Shown piece by piece: positions 21,823 to 34,422 of a stretch of DNA of 64,000 bases. The stretch covers positions 5,001 through 69,000 of the forward strand of contig JAVKOQ010000141.1 in the NCBI GenBank assembly GCA_031835245.1, written 5' to 3'. The DNA is from Balamuthia mandrillaris. Lineage: Eukaryota; Discosea; Longamoebia; Balamuthiidae. Position 1 is the first letter of the stretch. Each line of letters opens with the position of its first letter. The position numbers and the translations under genes were made by a program. The notes below the pieces were generated by a model, which saw only the letters and a program-made list of their open reading frames with translations, did not search any database and had not been told where the DNA came from.

Positions 21823-24605
21823 ATGGAAGACGCTCGCAAAGCCAAGGAGATGGACGCCGCGGTGCTGAACTACCTCAAGTTGAAAGGGTATAGGCAGGCG
21901 GAGGCCATATTCAAGCAGGAAAGCAAGATGGAGACGGAGGTGTCGCGCGAGCAGATGGCCTTTGAGGGAACGTTGGACAAGGACGTATGCGCCAGCAACT
22001 ACATCAGAGCCTACAACCACTTTGAGTCGTTGCTCTCTCGTTACGAGGACAGCTACACTCACTTGCGAGAGTGGATTTATGCCTCCTTAGACCGCTACAA
22101 GGTTTCATTCACGCTTGCCTCTTTTTTCTTCTGTGGTTGTTGTGGTCGTGGTGGTCGTGGTTGATTAACACTTTTCGATCGTTCTTTCGTTGTTTTAATG
22201 ACATCTGCAGAACGAACTGGTGGCCACTCTTTATCCCATCTTTGTGCACTGCTATCTCAACATGGTTGAAAAAGGAATGCTAGATGAAGGTAGGAGGAAG
22301 GCTCCGCTTCTTGCTTTCTCTCCTCATTTGCTCACGCCGCCTTGCTCCCCACTGAAATAAAACGGCAAACCTGTGCAGCCAAAGAGTTCATGCGAGACCA
22401 TCAACACGAACACATGGAGTTACACGCCGATGAGATGGTAAGGTTTCAGAGCGTGACCACGCCAGGTCAGCTGGAAGAGAACGACCTCGTTCGCAAGTTT
22501 CGCACGTTCAAGTACAACGTGAAGCTCTGTAATTACAGTTATGAACTGTTGATAGGGTTCCTGCAACAGGCCAGCTTCATGCTGCTTCTTGGCATCGTCA
22601 ACCAATATCTTAACGTCAATGGTACGTGGTTGCTTTGCTTCTTGAGCTGCCCTTTTCTGTTCCTGATGTTAACGATGCAACCGTTCTTGCACCATCATTA
22701 CGCTCTTCTTGGACTATTTTACCAGTATTTAGCGGAGAGCCGGACGAATATGCGGAGGAAGACTACATAGCAATAACAGGCGCGACGGAGGAGGAATTGA
22801 AAAACATGAACAAAAAGAAGGTGCAATGGGGGCTTTTGCAAGACCGGGTGCACGAGTACTTGCCCTCCACAAAGGACGGCACGCCCGCCCCCACTGCTGC
22901 ACCAGAGGATAAGGCAGCTGAGGAAGAGAAAGCTCCCAAAAAGGCTAAAGTGGAGGTTGCTCCACAACAGAAACCAGCCGTAAAAACTATAACTTCTCAA
23001 ATACCTTTGCCTACTCTGTATGTACCCTTTCAATCTCATGTCTTCCATTTCCACTAATGCACTGTTGTTGCCTTGAAATCTTGTGAACAGGAACGAAAGC
23101 GTGGAGCTTCAAATACTAGAAGACATTCGCAAGCGGGTCAATTTGACTAGCACAGCTCTTCCCTCCATCTGTTTTTTCACTTTCTTGAACACACATCAGA
23201 GGCACGTTCTCCTCCTTGCATTCTTTTCGTTTTTTGCTAATGCAAATCCGTTATTCTTCTCGTTTTCTCTTTCCATTCTACATACAGCCTAAATTGCATA
23301 GAAATAAATAAAGAAGGCTCACTGGTAGCGGGAGGGTTTGCGGATTCGTCCATAAAACTGTGGGACTTGAAGAAAGATCATTCCCGCATATTCGGAGATT
23401 CCAGCAGCTCAAGCACCGGTGGACGTAGCAAGATCAGAGGCCGAACAACGGACTACGTTCCTTTGCTTGGCCACTCGGGTCCAGTTTATGCTTGCTCTTT
23501 CAGCCCCGACAACAACTTTTTGATATCTGCCTCCGAAGATAACACAGGTATTGTCTCCTCGCCATTTTTCTTATTTTTCTGACGTTGTATTTTTCTTGAA
23601 TATCTAGCACGTTTATGGAGCATGGAAACACGGACAAACGTAGTGTACTATCGAGGCCATAACTATCCGGTGTGGGATGTGCAGTTCAGCCCGCTTGGCT
23701 ATTACTTTGCGACAGCCAGCCACGATCGTACTGCACGGCTTTGGGCAACTGATCAAATATTTCCTCTTCGTATTTTCGCTGGTCATTTGTCCGATGTTGA
23801 TGTACGTATCTTCTCTCTCTCTCTCAATTTATTTATCAAACAGCGTTGTTTATCATGAACTATAGTGCGTGAAGTTCCATCCTAATTGTAATTATGTTGC
23901 CACGGGAAGTAGCGATAAGTCCATCAGGCTTTGGGAGGTCAACAGCGGCGCCTGCGTGCGAATCTTTACTGGCCACTACGGTCCTATCTACGCCCTTGCC
24001 TTCTCACCTGATGGCAGAATCCTTGCTTCTGCGGGTTCTCTCCTCCCTTTCTTTTTTTTTTTTTTTGTAATTCTGTCTTCATTTTGCTCACGAAAGAAAA
24101 AAGGTGAGGACCGCTCGATAATACTGTGGGACTTGGCATCGGGCAAGAAGTTAAAGACACTGGGCTCTCAACATGAAGGCACCGTATGGTCTTTGGACTT
24201 TAGCGCAGAGGGCAGCCTGCTGGCCTCCGGCTCCGCAGACCAGACGGTAATGCTATGGGACATTAACAAGGCCAGAGGCGTCTCCGCAGATAGCGGCGGA
24301 AAGAAGCACAGCGGCAGCACTGCTAGCACCAGCGGCAGTGCCTCCACCAGCAGCAAAACGCCTGCCAAGAAAAAGACAAAGAGAAAAAAGAAAGAGCGGT
24401 AACTTTACCCCATTATCTTGCTCCTCTACCCCTGATTGATTGATGACTAATGCCCACTCTCTCTATCATCGGGATCAGTGGAGGGCCAACCACGGAACTA
24501 CTTAAAACATTCCCAACGAAGAAGACACCCGTCTATTGCGTCAAGTTCACACGGCGTAACTTGTTACTATGTGGCGGCGCCTTTACCGCTTCTTCCTTCC
24601 ACTAG
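21823..24605 (+). CDS. TAF5: TFIID/SAGA subunit TAF5 (WD40 repeat)
   Basis: Scaffold subunit of TFIID, and of SAGA in some lineages. The ATG at 21823 begins [12 protein letters not shown] LisH motif follows ([20 protein letters not shown]), then the helical TAF5 NTD2 ([18 protein letters not shown]...ELLIGFLQQ) and a charged linker with KKAKVE. About six WD40 repeats follow, the clearest being [30 protein letters not shown] and [10 protein letters not shown]. The last coding exon (24479-24605) is reached by splicing a 79-nt intron right after [11 protein letters not shown]. It supplies the diagnostic tail [19 protein letters not shown], matching animal TAF5. Without that exon the protein would stop at 24402, so 24402 is not the true end. 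At least ten exons are present. Confidence 0.95.
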
Positions 24606-24938
24606 GCGGGCGGGCGGGCGGGCAGGCAAGGGAGGGAGAGTTGCTGGCGCCCCTCTATATTGCAACCCCTTATTTTTCTTTTGTGCAAAAATCATGACGA
24701 CACGATAGGAAATGACCCCTCGTGCGGCTTGGGAAAAAAAAACCAAAAAAAAAAAAACCAGGGGGGCAAGAAAGCGGCGGCATTTTTTATTTTGTCTTCC
24801 CTCCTCCTCACCGCTCTTCTTGGCGTGAAGCCTTTCTGAGCCTGCCCTCGCCGTTTGATTGCGGAGTCGTTTTCATTCTGTTTTTTTTTGTTTTGTTTTT
24901 GTTTTTTTGGAGTAGGCGCTCCTCCCGCACACAAAAAA

Positions 24939-26099
24939 ATGTTGAAAAGATTAGCCTACAACCTTGGCAACGGTTTCCGTGAGACCGGCCAAACCCTGGA
25001 CAGAATCGGTTCCGCCATGCAAGGCAACTTTGCCTACAAGGAACAACGTACGTTATGCAGTGTCACACCACTCTCACAACAGCACCGGGCTTCCTTTTTT
25101 TTTTTGAACGTGCTTCTATTTGGGGCAAAACTCATTCAAAAAAAATAACAATAATAGTGTGCAGGCACCGCCGTGTGATGCCACTCTATGACTTGAGACC
25201 AAAGCTGGCTCACAACGTCTTTGTGGCACCAAACGCCACCGTGGTTGGAGATGTCAAGTTGGGAGAGGGCTCCAGCGTTTGGTACGGCACTGTTGTCAGA
25301 GGTATGGGTCCCACTGCCCTTTTATTTTTTTTACCTTTTTTTTGTGTAGCTTCTTTTTCTCTTTCTTCTTTTTATGTGCGTGAGTTCATAAACAAATGAA
25401 CAAAATTTCACAAAACATGAACAAAAAAGGCGACGTAAGCCCAGTGGAGATTGGCGAGAACAGCAGTATTGGTCACCGAACGGTGGTTCACGTAACGGGC
25501 GGTTCTCAAGACAAGAAGAAGCCAACGCGCGTGGGCAACCGCGTCGTTGTCGGTAAGTTTGTCCTTACCTCACTCGTCTGCTCCTCTTCCTACCGCTTTC
25601 TATCAAGGAGAGGTACTATAACTTCTTTTCGTCTCTGTGCGTCGTTTGATAAACCAACAGGAAACGGAGTAATCCTCCACGGCTGTACCTTGGAGGATGA
25701 AAGCAAGGTTGAGGATGGTGCTATTGTTTACGACGGTGCTGTAGTTCAGAAGCACGCCATCGTGGGTGCTGGCGCTGTTGTTACACAAAACAAAGTTGTT
25801 GGCAGTGGACAGGTCTTTATCACTCTCTCTTCCTGTCTCTCTCTTCTCTCTCCTCCTTTCTCATCCCCGTTTTTGGTTCTGACTTTCCTCATCGATGACA
25901 GTATTGGGAAGGCAATCCAGCCAAGCATGTAAGGAACGTAACAGAGGAAGAAAAACAACAGCTGTTGGCTGCTGCAGGAAAGCTTCAGGAGCTTGCCCTC
26001 CTTCACGCCAAAGAGACACAGAAGAGTACTCAAGACCTTGCATTTGACGATATGGTTGAAGAGAGTTATGCGTTGAAGCCTGGCACTCGCCTTGATTAA
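24939..26099 (+). CDS. Gamma-type carbonic anhydrase (mitochondrial complex I-associated family)
   Basis: Left-handed beta-helix protein of the gammaCA family, which in plants and many protists forms the matrix arm attached to complex I. The ATG is at 24939. Six exons give a start MLKRLAYNLGNGFRETGQTLDRIGSAMQGNF that matches plant gammaCA1/2. Hexapeptide repeats follow (FVAPNATVVGDVKLGEGSSVWYG, IGENSSIGHRTVVHV, AIVGAGAVVTQNKVVGSGQ), then YWEGNPAKHVRNVTEEE and an alpha-helical tail ending GTRLD. Arg in VVRGDV and the VVHV and LHGC histidines are retained. The residue expected to be the second zinc histidine (GHsxxLHGC) is Asn here (GNGVILHGC), so catalysis is doubtful. The family is generally absent from animals and fungi, which helps place the organism. 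Confidence 0.93.
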
Positions 26100-26273
26100 A
26101 CAAAAGATTCCTCTGCTTGTTCTGTTTTACATCTCTCTCTCTCCTCTCTCTCTCTCTCTTCGAGAAAGGCTGAAGTAGAATGAAGCTTACAGCATAACGT
26201 ATATCCACAAAATATAGCAACATCAGCTTGAAACTGTCCCTTCTCTTTCTGCTCTTCACGTAGGACATCAACT
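26100..26273. terminator. Convergent 3' region, gamma-CA / SWR1-type ATPase
   Basis: These 174 bp separate converging stop codons. They contain a CT microsatellite at 26132-26160, in the sense of the gamma-CA transcript, and an AT-rich segment at 26185-26225 that could serve polyadenylation of either gene. Confidence 0.4.
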
Positions 26274-29200
26274 TCAGGTGGTGGGGGCAGAAGGAGGGGC
26301 AGCGCCACCGGCACTGCCACCAGGAGGGGGAGGCGGCTGAGGAGCGGCTGGTTTGTCCGCGGAGGAGGACTTGGCAGCACTGGCAGCAGCGGTGTGCTCT
26401 TGAATGACTCTGCGCAGCATTTCCACTTTGGTGGCTTCAGGAATGTCCTTTCTGCGCACAATTTCTTGGATGTGTGGGGTTGAGGAAGGCAGCTGCGTAA
26501 TGGAGTAGAGGGCAAGCATTGTGGACCATGGCGTTGTTGGAGATGACTGAGGTGCACCTGCCCCTCCAGCTGCATTGCCGCTTGTTGGTGTGGTGGTGGC
26601 GGATGGGGCAGGTGGGGCAGTGCCAGCTGCTGATTGTGGTGGTGGAGGGCGTTGATTTGCTTGTTGTGGTGTTGGAGGTGAGGAATGGGCGGGTTGGTGT
26701 TGTCTAGCAACAGGCTAAGGGAAAGAGGGTCAGTACAGCCATGGTAATGAGGAAGGGCAAGCAATGGAAAAAAATTGAAGGCAGCAAGTACCGAGCTCTG
26801 CTGTAGCACTTGGTTAATGTGTGCCATGGTAGTGCGCTGCCCTGTTGAAGACCCGGAGTTCAAGATGATGCTATTGGAACCGGCGGTAGACGTCACGGAG
26901 CTCACTGGCACCGCAGTGGTTGTACCGGAAGGTGCAGCGGTAGAAGCAGCTGTAGGGGTAGGAGTGGCAATTGGCGCTGAGGAGGCAGCCGCGACAGGTG
27001 TTTTGGTTGGCGGTCTAGTGGCTTGGCTTCGGCTCTTCGGCTCATTTTTCGGTGAGATTACGCCTGTTTTGTTGTGTGTGTATGTTTTTTTTTTTAAAAA
27101 GAGGAGGGACAGAAGTGTTATACAACAAAAGTGAAAACGGAGCAGAGGAAGAAGAAACAGGAGTTAATACCTCGCAGGACGGAGCTGCAAGCAGAAGAGG
27201 GGGAGTGTTGTGCACCAGAACCTGCAAGCTTAGCATCCATAGAGCGAGCAGATGTTGATGGAGCTTGGTTAGAGGGTGTGCTGCTGTTAGTGGCAGTTGT
27301 TGGGGTTGAGGCAGGGCCTGCACCAGTAGGAGGAACAGAGGTCGGAAGATGGTGATGGTAGGAAGTAGATGCGAGGGGAACAGGAGGAGTGGTGGGCATT
27401 TGGGGCGTGGCAGAAGGAAGCACTCTCCTAATTTTCTGCATAAATACATCGAGGGGAGTGCGGGCAGGTTTGGAGGGCAAGGAGCCAGCTGCGGCGCTTG
27501 CTTGAGCATGTGAGATGTGAGCGTGCGGCATTGCTTCTTCTTTAGGCGAGGCTTGTTTTTGTGACTGTGATGCTGATTCTGGAAGCACAGAAGAGAATAG
27601 AAAAGAAGGAAACATTTAGAACATCGACACTAAACAAAACCAATCGTTGGTGTGAACAAAAACGTACTCGTAGGTCGTCCAGGTTTGCTATGGGGTTGAT
27701 CGGGAGAGCGACGAGCAATGGCCAGAATAGTAACGAAGGGAAGAGGCGGCAGTGGAGGTTGGGGACTGGTAGTGGTGGTAGATGCCTGGCCTTTGGACTT
27801 GTTTTTGCTTGTTGTTTGTGTGTCAATCTCCACAGAAGCGGTGGAACCCTTTTGGAGTTCAACCCAATGCTCTGCACAATCCGAGGGAGCGTGAAAGCGG
27901 TAGCGCATTGCACCAAAGGGGGAAGGGTTCACATAGTCAGAAATAAGTTCCCAATTCTTATCTCCAAATAGGCGAATGGCCTCCCGCAGCAAGGCATCTT
28001 CACTCGGTAGCCACAGCATTTGTGGTGTCTTGAGAGTGCTCCTGCTCTTGCGGCGTGCACGACCCGTCCTGTTGATGGTCACATTTTTAATTAGAACAGA
28101 AGATAATATGTACATAGAGAGAAAGGGAGAGAAAGAGAGAGAAAGAAAGATAGAGAACAAACCCTGAGATAGTTTTGCCATTAGGAGAGGCGTCCAGCCT
28201 ACCGTGCTTCTTTTTCTTCTTTTTCTTTTTTTTCTTGTCAGTCTTTGACGTTTTTCTTTGTTTCTTATCATCCAAGTGTTTGCGTTTACGACGAGATGTG
28301 GTCCCGCTATCCTCCTCCTCCTCTAATTGTTCGAGAGAGCCATTCGGGCCCAACTAAAGAGAAGAAAACCACAAATGTCTACATCAGCAGGACGGCAAAG
28401 GAGAACAAAAAAAAAAAAAAACGCGTTACCTTCAGGCTTTTATGGCGCTTCTCTGCTCCCTTGCCAAGAGTAAGGCCTAACAGAACATCACTGAAGAGCA
28501 CATCAACAGAGAAGGGATACGGTTCTTCCTCGTACGGTGGCACATACAGGTCATCCGATTCGGGAGTAGGTGGACCATATATTTCCAGCTCTCTGGCCAT
28601 GGCTGTGGCGTAGGCCTGCGCCATGAACTGTGGGTAGCCGCTATCTTCCACTTCTTCACCTTCTTTCCCTCCTCCTGATGCTGAGCATGGCACCTTATAC
28701 AACCAGGAAGAAATACAAATTGAAAACAAATCAGCAATATGTTACTCAGAAAATCGTTCCCATGAACGCACACAAAGCACACACCGCACACAAAGAGAAT
28801 GAAGCTGGCTGCGACGTACGCCGCAAACACAAGGTGACAGCACAGGACACCACATGAGCGAGGTACCTCGGTTATGTGACTACCTCATAAAAAAGCATCT
28901 CGTCGTCCTCCTCCATGCGCTGTTCTTCTTCCTGCCTAATTCGTTCAAGCACATCGAGCTCCCACTCCTTTTCTTTTATTTCGGCTTCTTCCCGCAATGC
29001 TTCAAGCTCGTGTAGATCAACCACCGGATCAACTTCATCAAGATACTTGAAAGCATATCTGGAGAGAATAATATTTAGGATTGCAATTAGTAACAGGCAG
29101 AGAAAAGAAGTATTGGCGAAACCGCACCTTTGAATAGGAAGCAGCTTCTCTACGAATGAATCCAGCCTGGTGGACGGTAATGATTCTTCGCCATTTGCTT

Positions 29201-32200
29201 GCTGCGATCCTCTGCTCTGGCCATTGCGAGATAAATCCTGCAGAGTGAGATATAGATAGGGTCAGGCATAACTATTTTAGCTTTGAAGGATAATAAGGAA
29301 AAACATGCTTGAAGAGGGACATCATCAGCAAACTCAGACATTTCGCTAGCCTGTTCTGCTTTCACCGCATTCAGCGCTGAAGTTCAAAAAAAAATGGGTT
29401 ACTGCGTAAAACATCTGAAAAGCAAGCATTCTAGGGAAGGAATACGAACCCATTACGTCGTTCTCGTCTTCTGCTTCAGCAACGGCTTCTTCCCATCGCT
29501 TCTCGATTTCCTCTGGGGATTGAGTTGGTGCAAGGGCTTGCTGCTGGTTCGTAGACTTTGATATGGGAATACCCTCAATAAGATCTTGAATGTTGACTCG
29601 CTTGAAAGAGTCAGTTGTGAACCGGCCTTCCGAGATCACCACGTCATGAAGTTGTCGTTTTTGGTTAGCTTTTTTGAGAATATTTTCTTCGATAGTGTGC
29701 TGTGTTACAAGCCGAAAGATGTTAACCTCTCTGGTTTGGCCTATTCGATGGCAGCGATCTTGGGCCTGTTAACCAACAGTTAGTCGAACGGAAGAGAAAA
29801 AGACGCAGGAGAGGGAGAAAGAGAAACAGACTTGTTGATCCATGGCAGGATTCCAATCGGAATCGTAGAATATAACAGTATCCGCACCAGTAAGGTTGAC
29901 ACCAAGACCACCAGTGCGTGTAGAGAGAATAAATAGGAAAATGCGGTCATCAGCGTTAAACCGCTCCATAAGACGTTGCCGTTGCTCAACATTGGTAGTT
30001 CCATCCAACCGAACGTAGGTATGACCATGAATGTTGAGAAAGACCTCCAACACATCCAGCATGCGAGTCATTTGAGTGAATATAAGGGCGCGGTGACCTC
30101 CACTTTTCAGCCGGCGCAACAACGGATCGAGTTGCTGGAGCTTTCCACAGTCGTATTGCACCAACCGTTTGTCAGGGAAGTAGAGTTGCTGCCGAATAAA
30201 GGCGGGGCGATAGAGGGTAAGGGCAGGGGAGAAGGCTTGGAGAAATTCTGGCGAGTCAGGGTTAAAATTAGGATCTTGGTGGGGGACAGTGCGGCGTGTG
30301 TGAAGAACGGGCGGAGGGGTTCGTGCAGGCGGGATTATGCATACAAAGCTTGATATGATGGGCATCAGTGACTGGACGCGCTCTTCATAAGAGAGCACGG
30401 CAGACTGCAAGGCTGAGGAATAGTCTAAAGGATGGCGAATGGCGGTAGCGGATGAAAAGAAAGACTGCAGGGTTGTTGGTGAGTAGAAGCTACCGATAGC
30501 GTCTGCCATCGTCAGACACCGGCGTAAATCCCAGCCATAGAGAGGCTTGGCAGCACACCGCCATTCATTTAGATAGGCCAGATGAGCATAGAAGGCACAA
30601 AGCTCGTCCCGCCGATGGCGCACCAAGTTGCTTGGCGGTGGTAGCAGCAAGGCGGAAAGGGGTTGGCGCTGCTGCTCAGCCGCTGTGAAAGAGGGGCCAA
30701 GGGAGCGGATAGAAAAGGGATCGACGTGCAATTGCGAGGTACGTTGGGCTTGCCACATGCTCATGTGTTGTTCATTGCCGGAAAAAATAAGGTTCATGAA
30801 GGAGAGGCTGATGTCCTTTCGAGGATCCGTATCCAGCAGGCCTACCACGGCGGGACTCGTGCAATAGACAAGAGGTTCCATGTCCAAAGGAGAGATGATG
30901 GGGCGACCCTCGAACAAGTCGGGGTGGTTGCACACTTTACGGAGTTGCATAAGTACGTTGGCGATGGATATGAAATTCCCTGACGCCAATTTCTCTTGAG
31001 TGGTGCTGTTGTTGATGAACTCTTCGTAGAGCAACCGCTGTCGCTTGGAAAGCTTGCAGGGAAGAACATGCTCAACTTTACGAGGTAGCTGGTGCTCCAC
31101 CTCGCTCTTAAGGCGCCGCAGGAGAAAGGGACGGAGTACAGAATGCAAACGGTTGATGAGGTGGTCGCTGCCCTGGAGGTCCTGTTGGTCTTCCGGAGTG
31201 ACGCCTTCGATGAGGCTGTTCACCGGCTTCGAAAACCATTTCTTGAATTGAGAGTGAGATTGGAAGATGTGAGGCATAAGAAAGTGCATGAGGGACCACA
31301 ACTCCATCAGATCGTTTTGCAATGGCGTGCCAGTTAGTAGCAGCCGTCGTTTGGCGTTGAAGTTGAGAAGAAGCTGCCACCTTTTGGAGCGAAAGTTTTT
31401 GATGTGATGCGCCTCGTCCAGGATGAGATACTTCCATTTCTTACGACGGAAGGCCTGGTGGTCCTGCAACACCAAGGTGTAGGAGGTTATACAAACGTGG
31501 AAAGAGTTGGTCTTGGACCATCCCTGGCGCTTCAGCTTCCGCTCCTTTGGAGTGCCATAGTAGGTCAGGATTTTGAAGGCGGGGCACCATTTCCTGAATT
31601 CGCACTCCCAGTTCAGCATCACACTGGTGGGCACTACTACCAAGTGAGGGCCCCATATCCCTCGTTCACAAGCGAGGTGCGCTAACAGAGCTATTGTTTG
31701 AATAGTTTTGCCCAATCCCTGGAAATTTGAGGGAAGCGATAGAAACAGATAAAGGTCAGTATTTAGATGCTCTGCCATAACATCAGAAAAAGGAATAATG
31801 TACCATCTCATCAGCAAGGATGCCGTTCAGCCTCTTTTCGTACATTGTGACAAGCCAATCCAAACCAATGTGCTGGTATTCTCGCAACGTGTGTTTCAAC
31901 AGGAAGGGGACCTTTGTCTTTACTGTTGTTGTGGAAAGGGTGTTGCCTGTGGGCTGTGCTTCAGTAGCGGCCTCTGACGCTGCGGTTATCTGTTTTTTGC
32001 TCACAGCGTCTTGCTCATTGGTCTCTTCCATGTCTTCTTCAAGAGCTCTGATGGTAGAAGAGCTTTCTTTCTTAGGGCTTGCTTTGTGTTCTTTGGAGCT
32101 GAACTCGTTTTCAGAAAAAGGCTCCTCTTCTTCGTCCTCATCTGCCTCTTCTTCTTCCTCTTCCTCTTCCTCTTCTCCTTCCTCAACTCCTTTATCTGCT

Positions 32201-33714
32201 TGGTCTTCGCCATCCTCTCTGTCATTCTCAGAGTCGCTTCTTTCTGAGTCTTCGTTTTCGTAGCCATAATAAGACCGTAACAACTCCTCCAATGGCACTT
32301 CGCTTTCTCTTTGTAACATTCCTATTTCTTCCTCATCCTCCTTCAAAGGATCTTGCTCCATTTGCATCCGTTCTTCTTGTTCCAATGTGCTTTCATCATC
32401 TTCTTCTTCCTCTTCCTTGGCAACAAAGGCATCGCGATCAGATTGCTCTTCCTTGACGTGTACTACTGTCTGTTCAGAAGAAAACGGTGTGGTGCTTAGA
32501 AGGGTGGCTTCGTTCTCCGGCGCTAATGAGCCAGCATCAGGCTGGGTGGAAGAGGCAGAGGAAGAGGTAGGGACGGTGAAAGAGGTGTTAAGGCCTTCAG
32601 CGAGCATGGAAGAATATCGCTCAGTCTGGCCAACTAAAAAGTCGAGATGCTTATCTAGCACTTCCTTCTTCTTTTCCTTGAGTTTGTTTTGGTGACGGGT
32701 AACAACCAAAGTCTCGATATTCTGCCAAAAGCGCTTTACTTCTCCAGCAACAAAAGCAGCCGTACGACGAAGAGCTCGTTCCTTCTCCAGCGCTACTCGT
32801 TGGAGTTCCGCCTTCTTCGCTTGGTGGTACTTCATGACCTGACGTGAGATCTTCTTTGCTAGTGCCAATTTCCATTTCCGCTCCTCCTGGAAGTCGCAAG
32901 CAAGCCAAGTTGCTTCTTCCAACAAAAAATCCCAGTGGGTTTTCTTGCGGGGTTGCTCTGGGATCTTAGGTAGTTTTTGAAGGCTCCAAAGACCTTGGCG
33001 TTTCAGCTCGCTAGCTCTATTGAGCACAGCTGCGTCGTGAGCGGCCTTCTCTGCAAGCTTGCTCTTGCTCCCTCCGCCCTCGTAAAGGAGAGCGTTGAGG
33101 GGTAGTGGTCGCTCCGAGTGTACCGATAAGAGGGTTGGAGGTGAGGCACATGCTGCTGCAGCTGAGGGTGCTGACTGCCGCGGTGGGGTTCTCGCTCCTC
33201 TTCCTGAAGCCGGTTGGGCTTCCTCTGCGAGCGCAGAGCCAGTCTCGTAAGCTCTCAACGCCTTCAGGGTAGCAGGCGACTGTGGATCAAAAGCCAGCAT
33301 GCTGCCACCAGCGCTGAGGTGGAGCAACTCCTTCAGGTCAACCTCTCGTTTGGACAAAACCTGTCCCAGCTTCTCGCTCCACTGGCGAATCTCGCTGCTT
33401 CTGGACTCTCGACTGCGCTTGAGCGGCCGCTTTTCTTCGTTCATGTCCGTGGCTGAGTCAGCAGCAATGCCCTGTTCAGCGCTCTGTTGCTGCTGGTGTT
33501 GTGAGTAAGAGGGGGAGTCATTGGAGGGAGTTGGAGTCTTGCGCTTCAATGAGTTCTTGTGCTTGCTGTTGTTGAAAGGTCCTTGCCCTCGGTTTTTTTC
33601 TTCTTCTTTTACGGCAGTGGCGGCAGCAGAGCCGTTCCCCATGGTGGTCGATCCTTCCTCCACAGTAGTCGTCTCAGCATTGGGTGAGTAATCTTCCGTG
33701 TAGGCTCGGAGCAT
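26274..33714 (-). CDS. SWR1/p400-type chromatin-remodelling ATPase (HSA, split SNF2, SANT)
   Basis: INO80/SWR1-family ATPase predicted to exchange H2A.Z, with NuA4-type p400 as the alternative. The first in-frame ATG is at 33714 (MLRAYTEDYSPN). Exon 1 (33714-31804) has an HSA-like region (KTHWDFLLEEATWLACDF...KIS) and a long acidic segment. Exon 2 (31718-29832) joins to make the Walker A ADEMGLGKT. Then come LDEAHHIKN, the insertion typical of split SWR1 ATPases, and LVQYDCGKLQ plus TRTGGLGVNLTGAD of helicase lobe 2. The next exon carries QDRCHRIGQT. A SANT/Myb domain (LWLPSEDALLREAIRLFGDKNWELISDYVN) lies near 28020-27930, followed by a Pro/Ala/Gln-rich C-terminus. HSA plus SANT order resembles p400/Domino and plant PIE1. 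More than ten exons are present. Confidence 0.93.
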
Positions 33715-34422
33715 TGACGACAGGGATGTTTGTGTGCCTCCTAGTGGGTTTTTTTGTTTTTTTTTTCCTGTTATTGAACAAAATGCAAAATCCAATACTG
33801 CTACTTAAAAGGGTACAAACCTCCTCAGTTGCAATAAAAGAGGACTGACGTGCTTCGCTTGCCTTCTTCCAGCACCAATTTTTTTTTGTGTGTGTGGTGC
33901 AGCACAGAATGATTTTGCTTTGCAATTTAAAAAAAAATAAAAAAATAAACAATAGGCAGTGGCGGCAGCAGATCAGCCAAAATAGCAGCACCGTGTTGCC
34001 AGACGAATGATACACGAGGAGGCTGGCACCAGCGCGTGTGTCAAAAGTGAAGGCTGCGTGCGTGTTACCACCCTCTTCTTCTGCACGCCACCAAACCAAA
34101 AAGAAAAGGAGGAGGAGAGCCGCACCAGCCACACGCGCGCACGCTCCCCCCTTCGTTCCCCCCCTTCTCCGTTGTGCCACCTGCTTGAGGGGTGGTTTTA
34201 TCTTAAGATTTGGCAGAGGCAGCATTATGTCCAAGCTCCCCCTGCATTTAATGCATACGGCGGCTTGGACTAGTTTCTTGGAAAACCAGCAATGACCGTC
34301 GTCCCGTGCGTTTGTTCGCGACGACGTGGGGAGATAGATTAAAACACAAAGAAGAGAGGAGAAGGAGAGGGGGCCAGCTGGTGGTTGTTGGTCGTTGTTG
34401 CCAACTGTTCTCCTTGTTCTCC
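33715..34422. promoter_or_regulatory. Divergent promoter region, SWR1-type ATPase / TBC1D22
   Basis: These 708 bp lie between head-to-head starts. The frame of the ATPase stays open upstream to about 33795 but has no further ATG, and a possible splice acceptor lies at about 33775. The frame of the TBC gene is also open upstream to an in-frame ATG at 34306; the later ATG at 34423 was preferred because similarity to animal TBC1D22 begins there. The middle section contains A and T tracts and a C-rich patch (34140-34170). Confidence 0.5.

Noticed and set aside
24440-24605. Ending TAF5 at 24402 and treating 24478-24708 as a separate small gene
   Set aside because: A short intron joins KKKER to a final exon whose KFTRRNLL motif is the conserved TAF5 C-terminus, so it is one gene.
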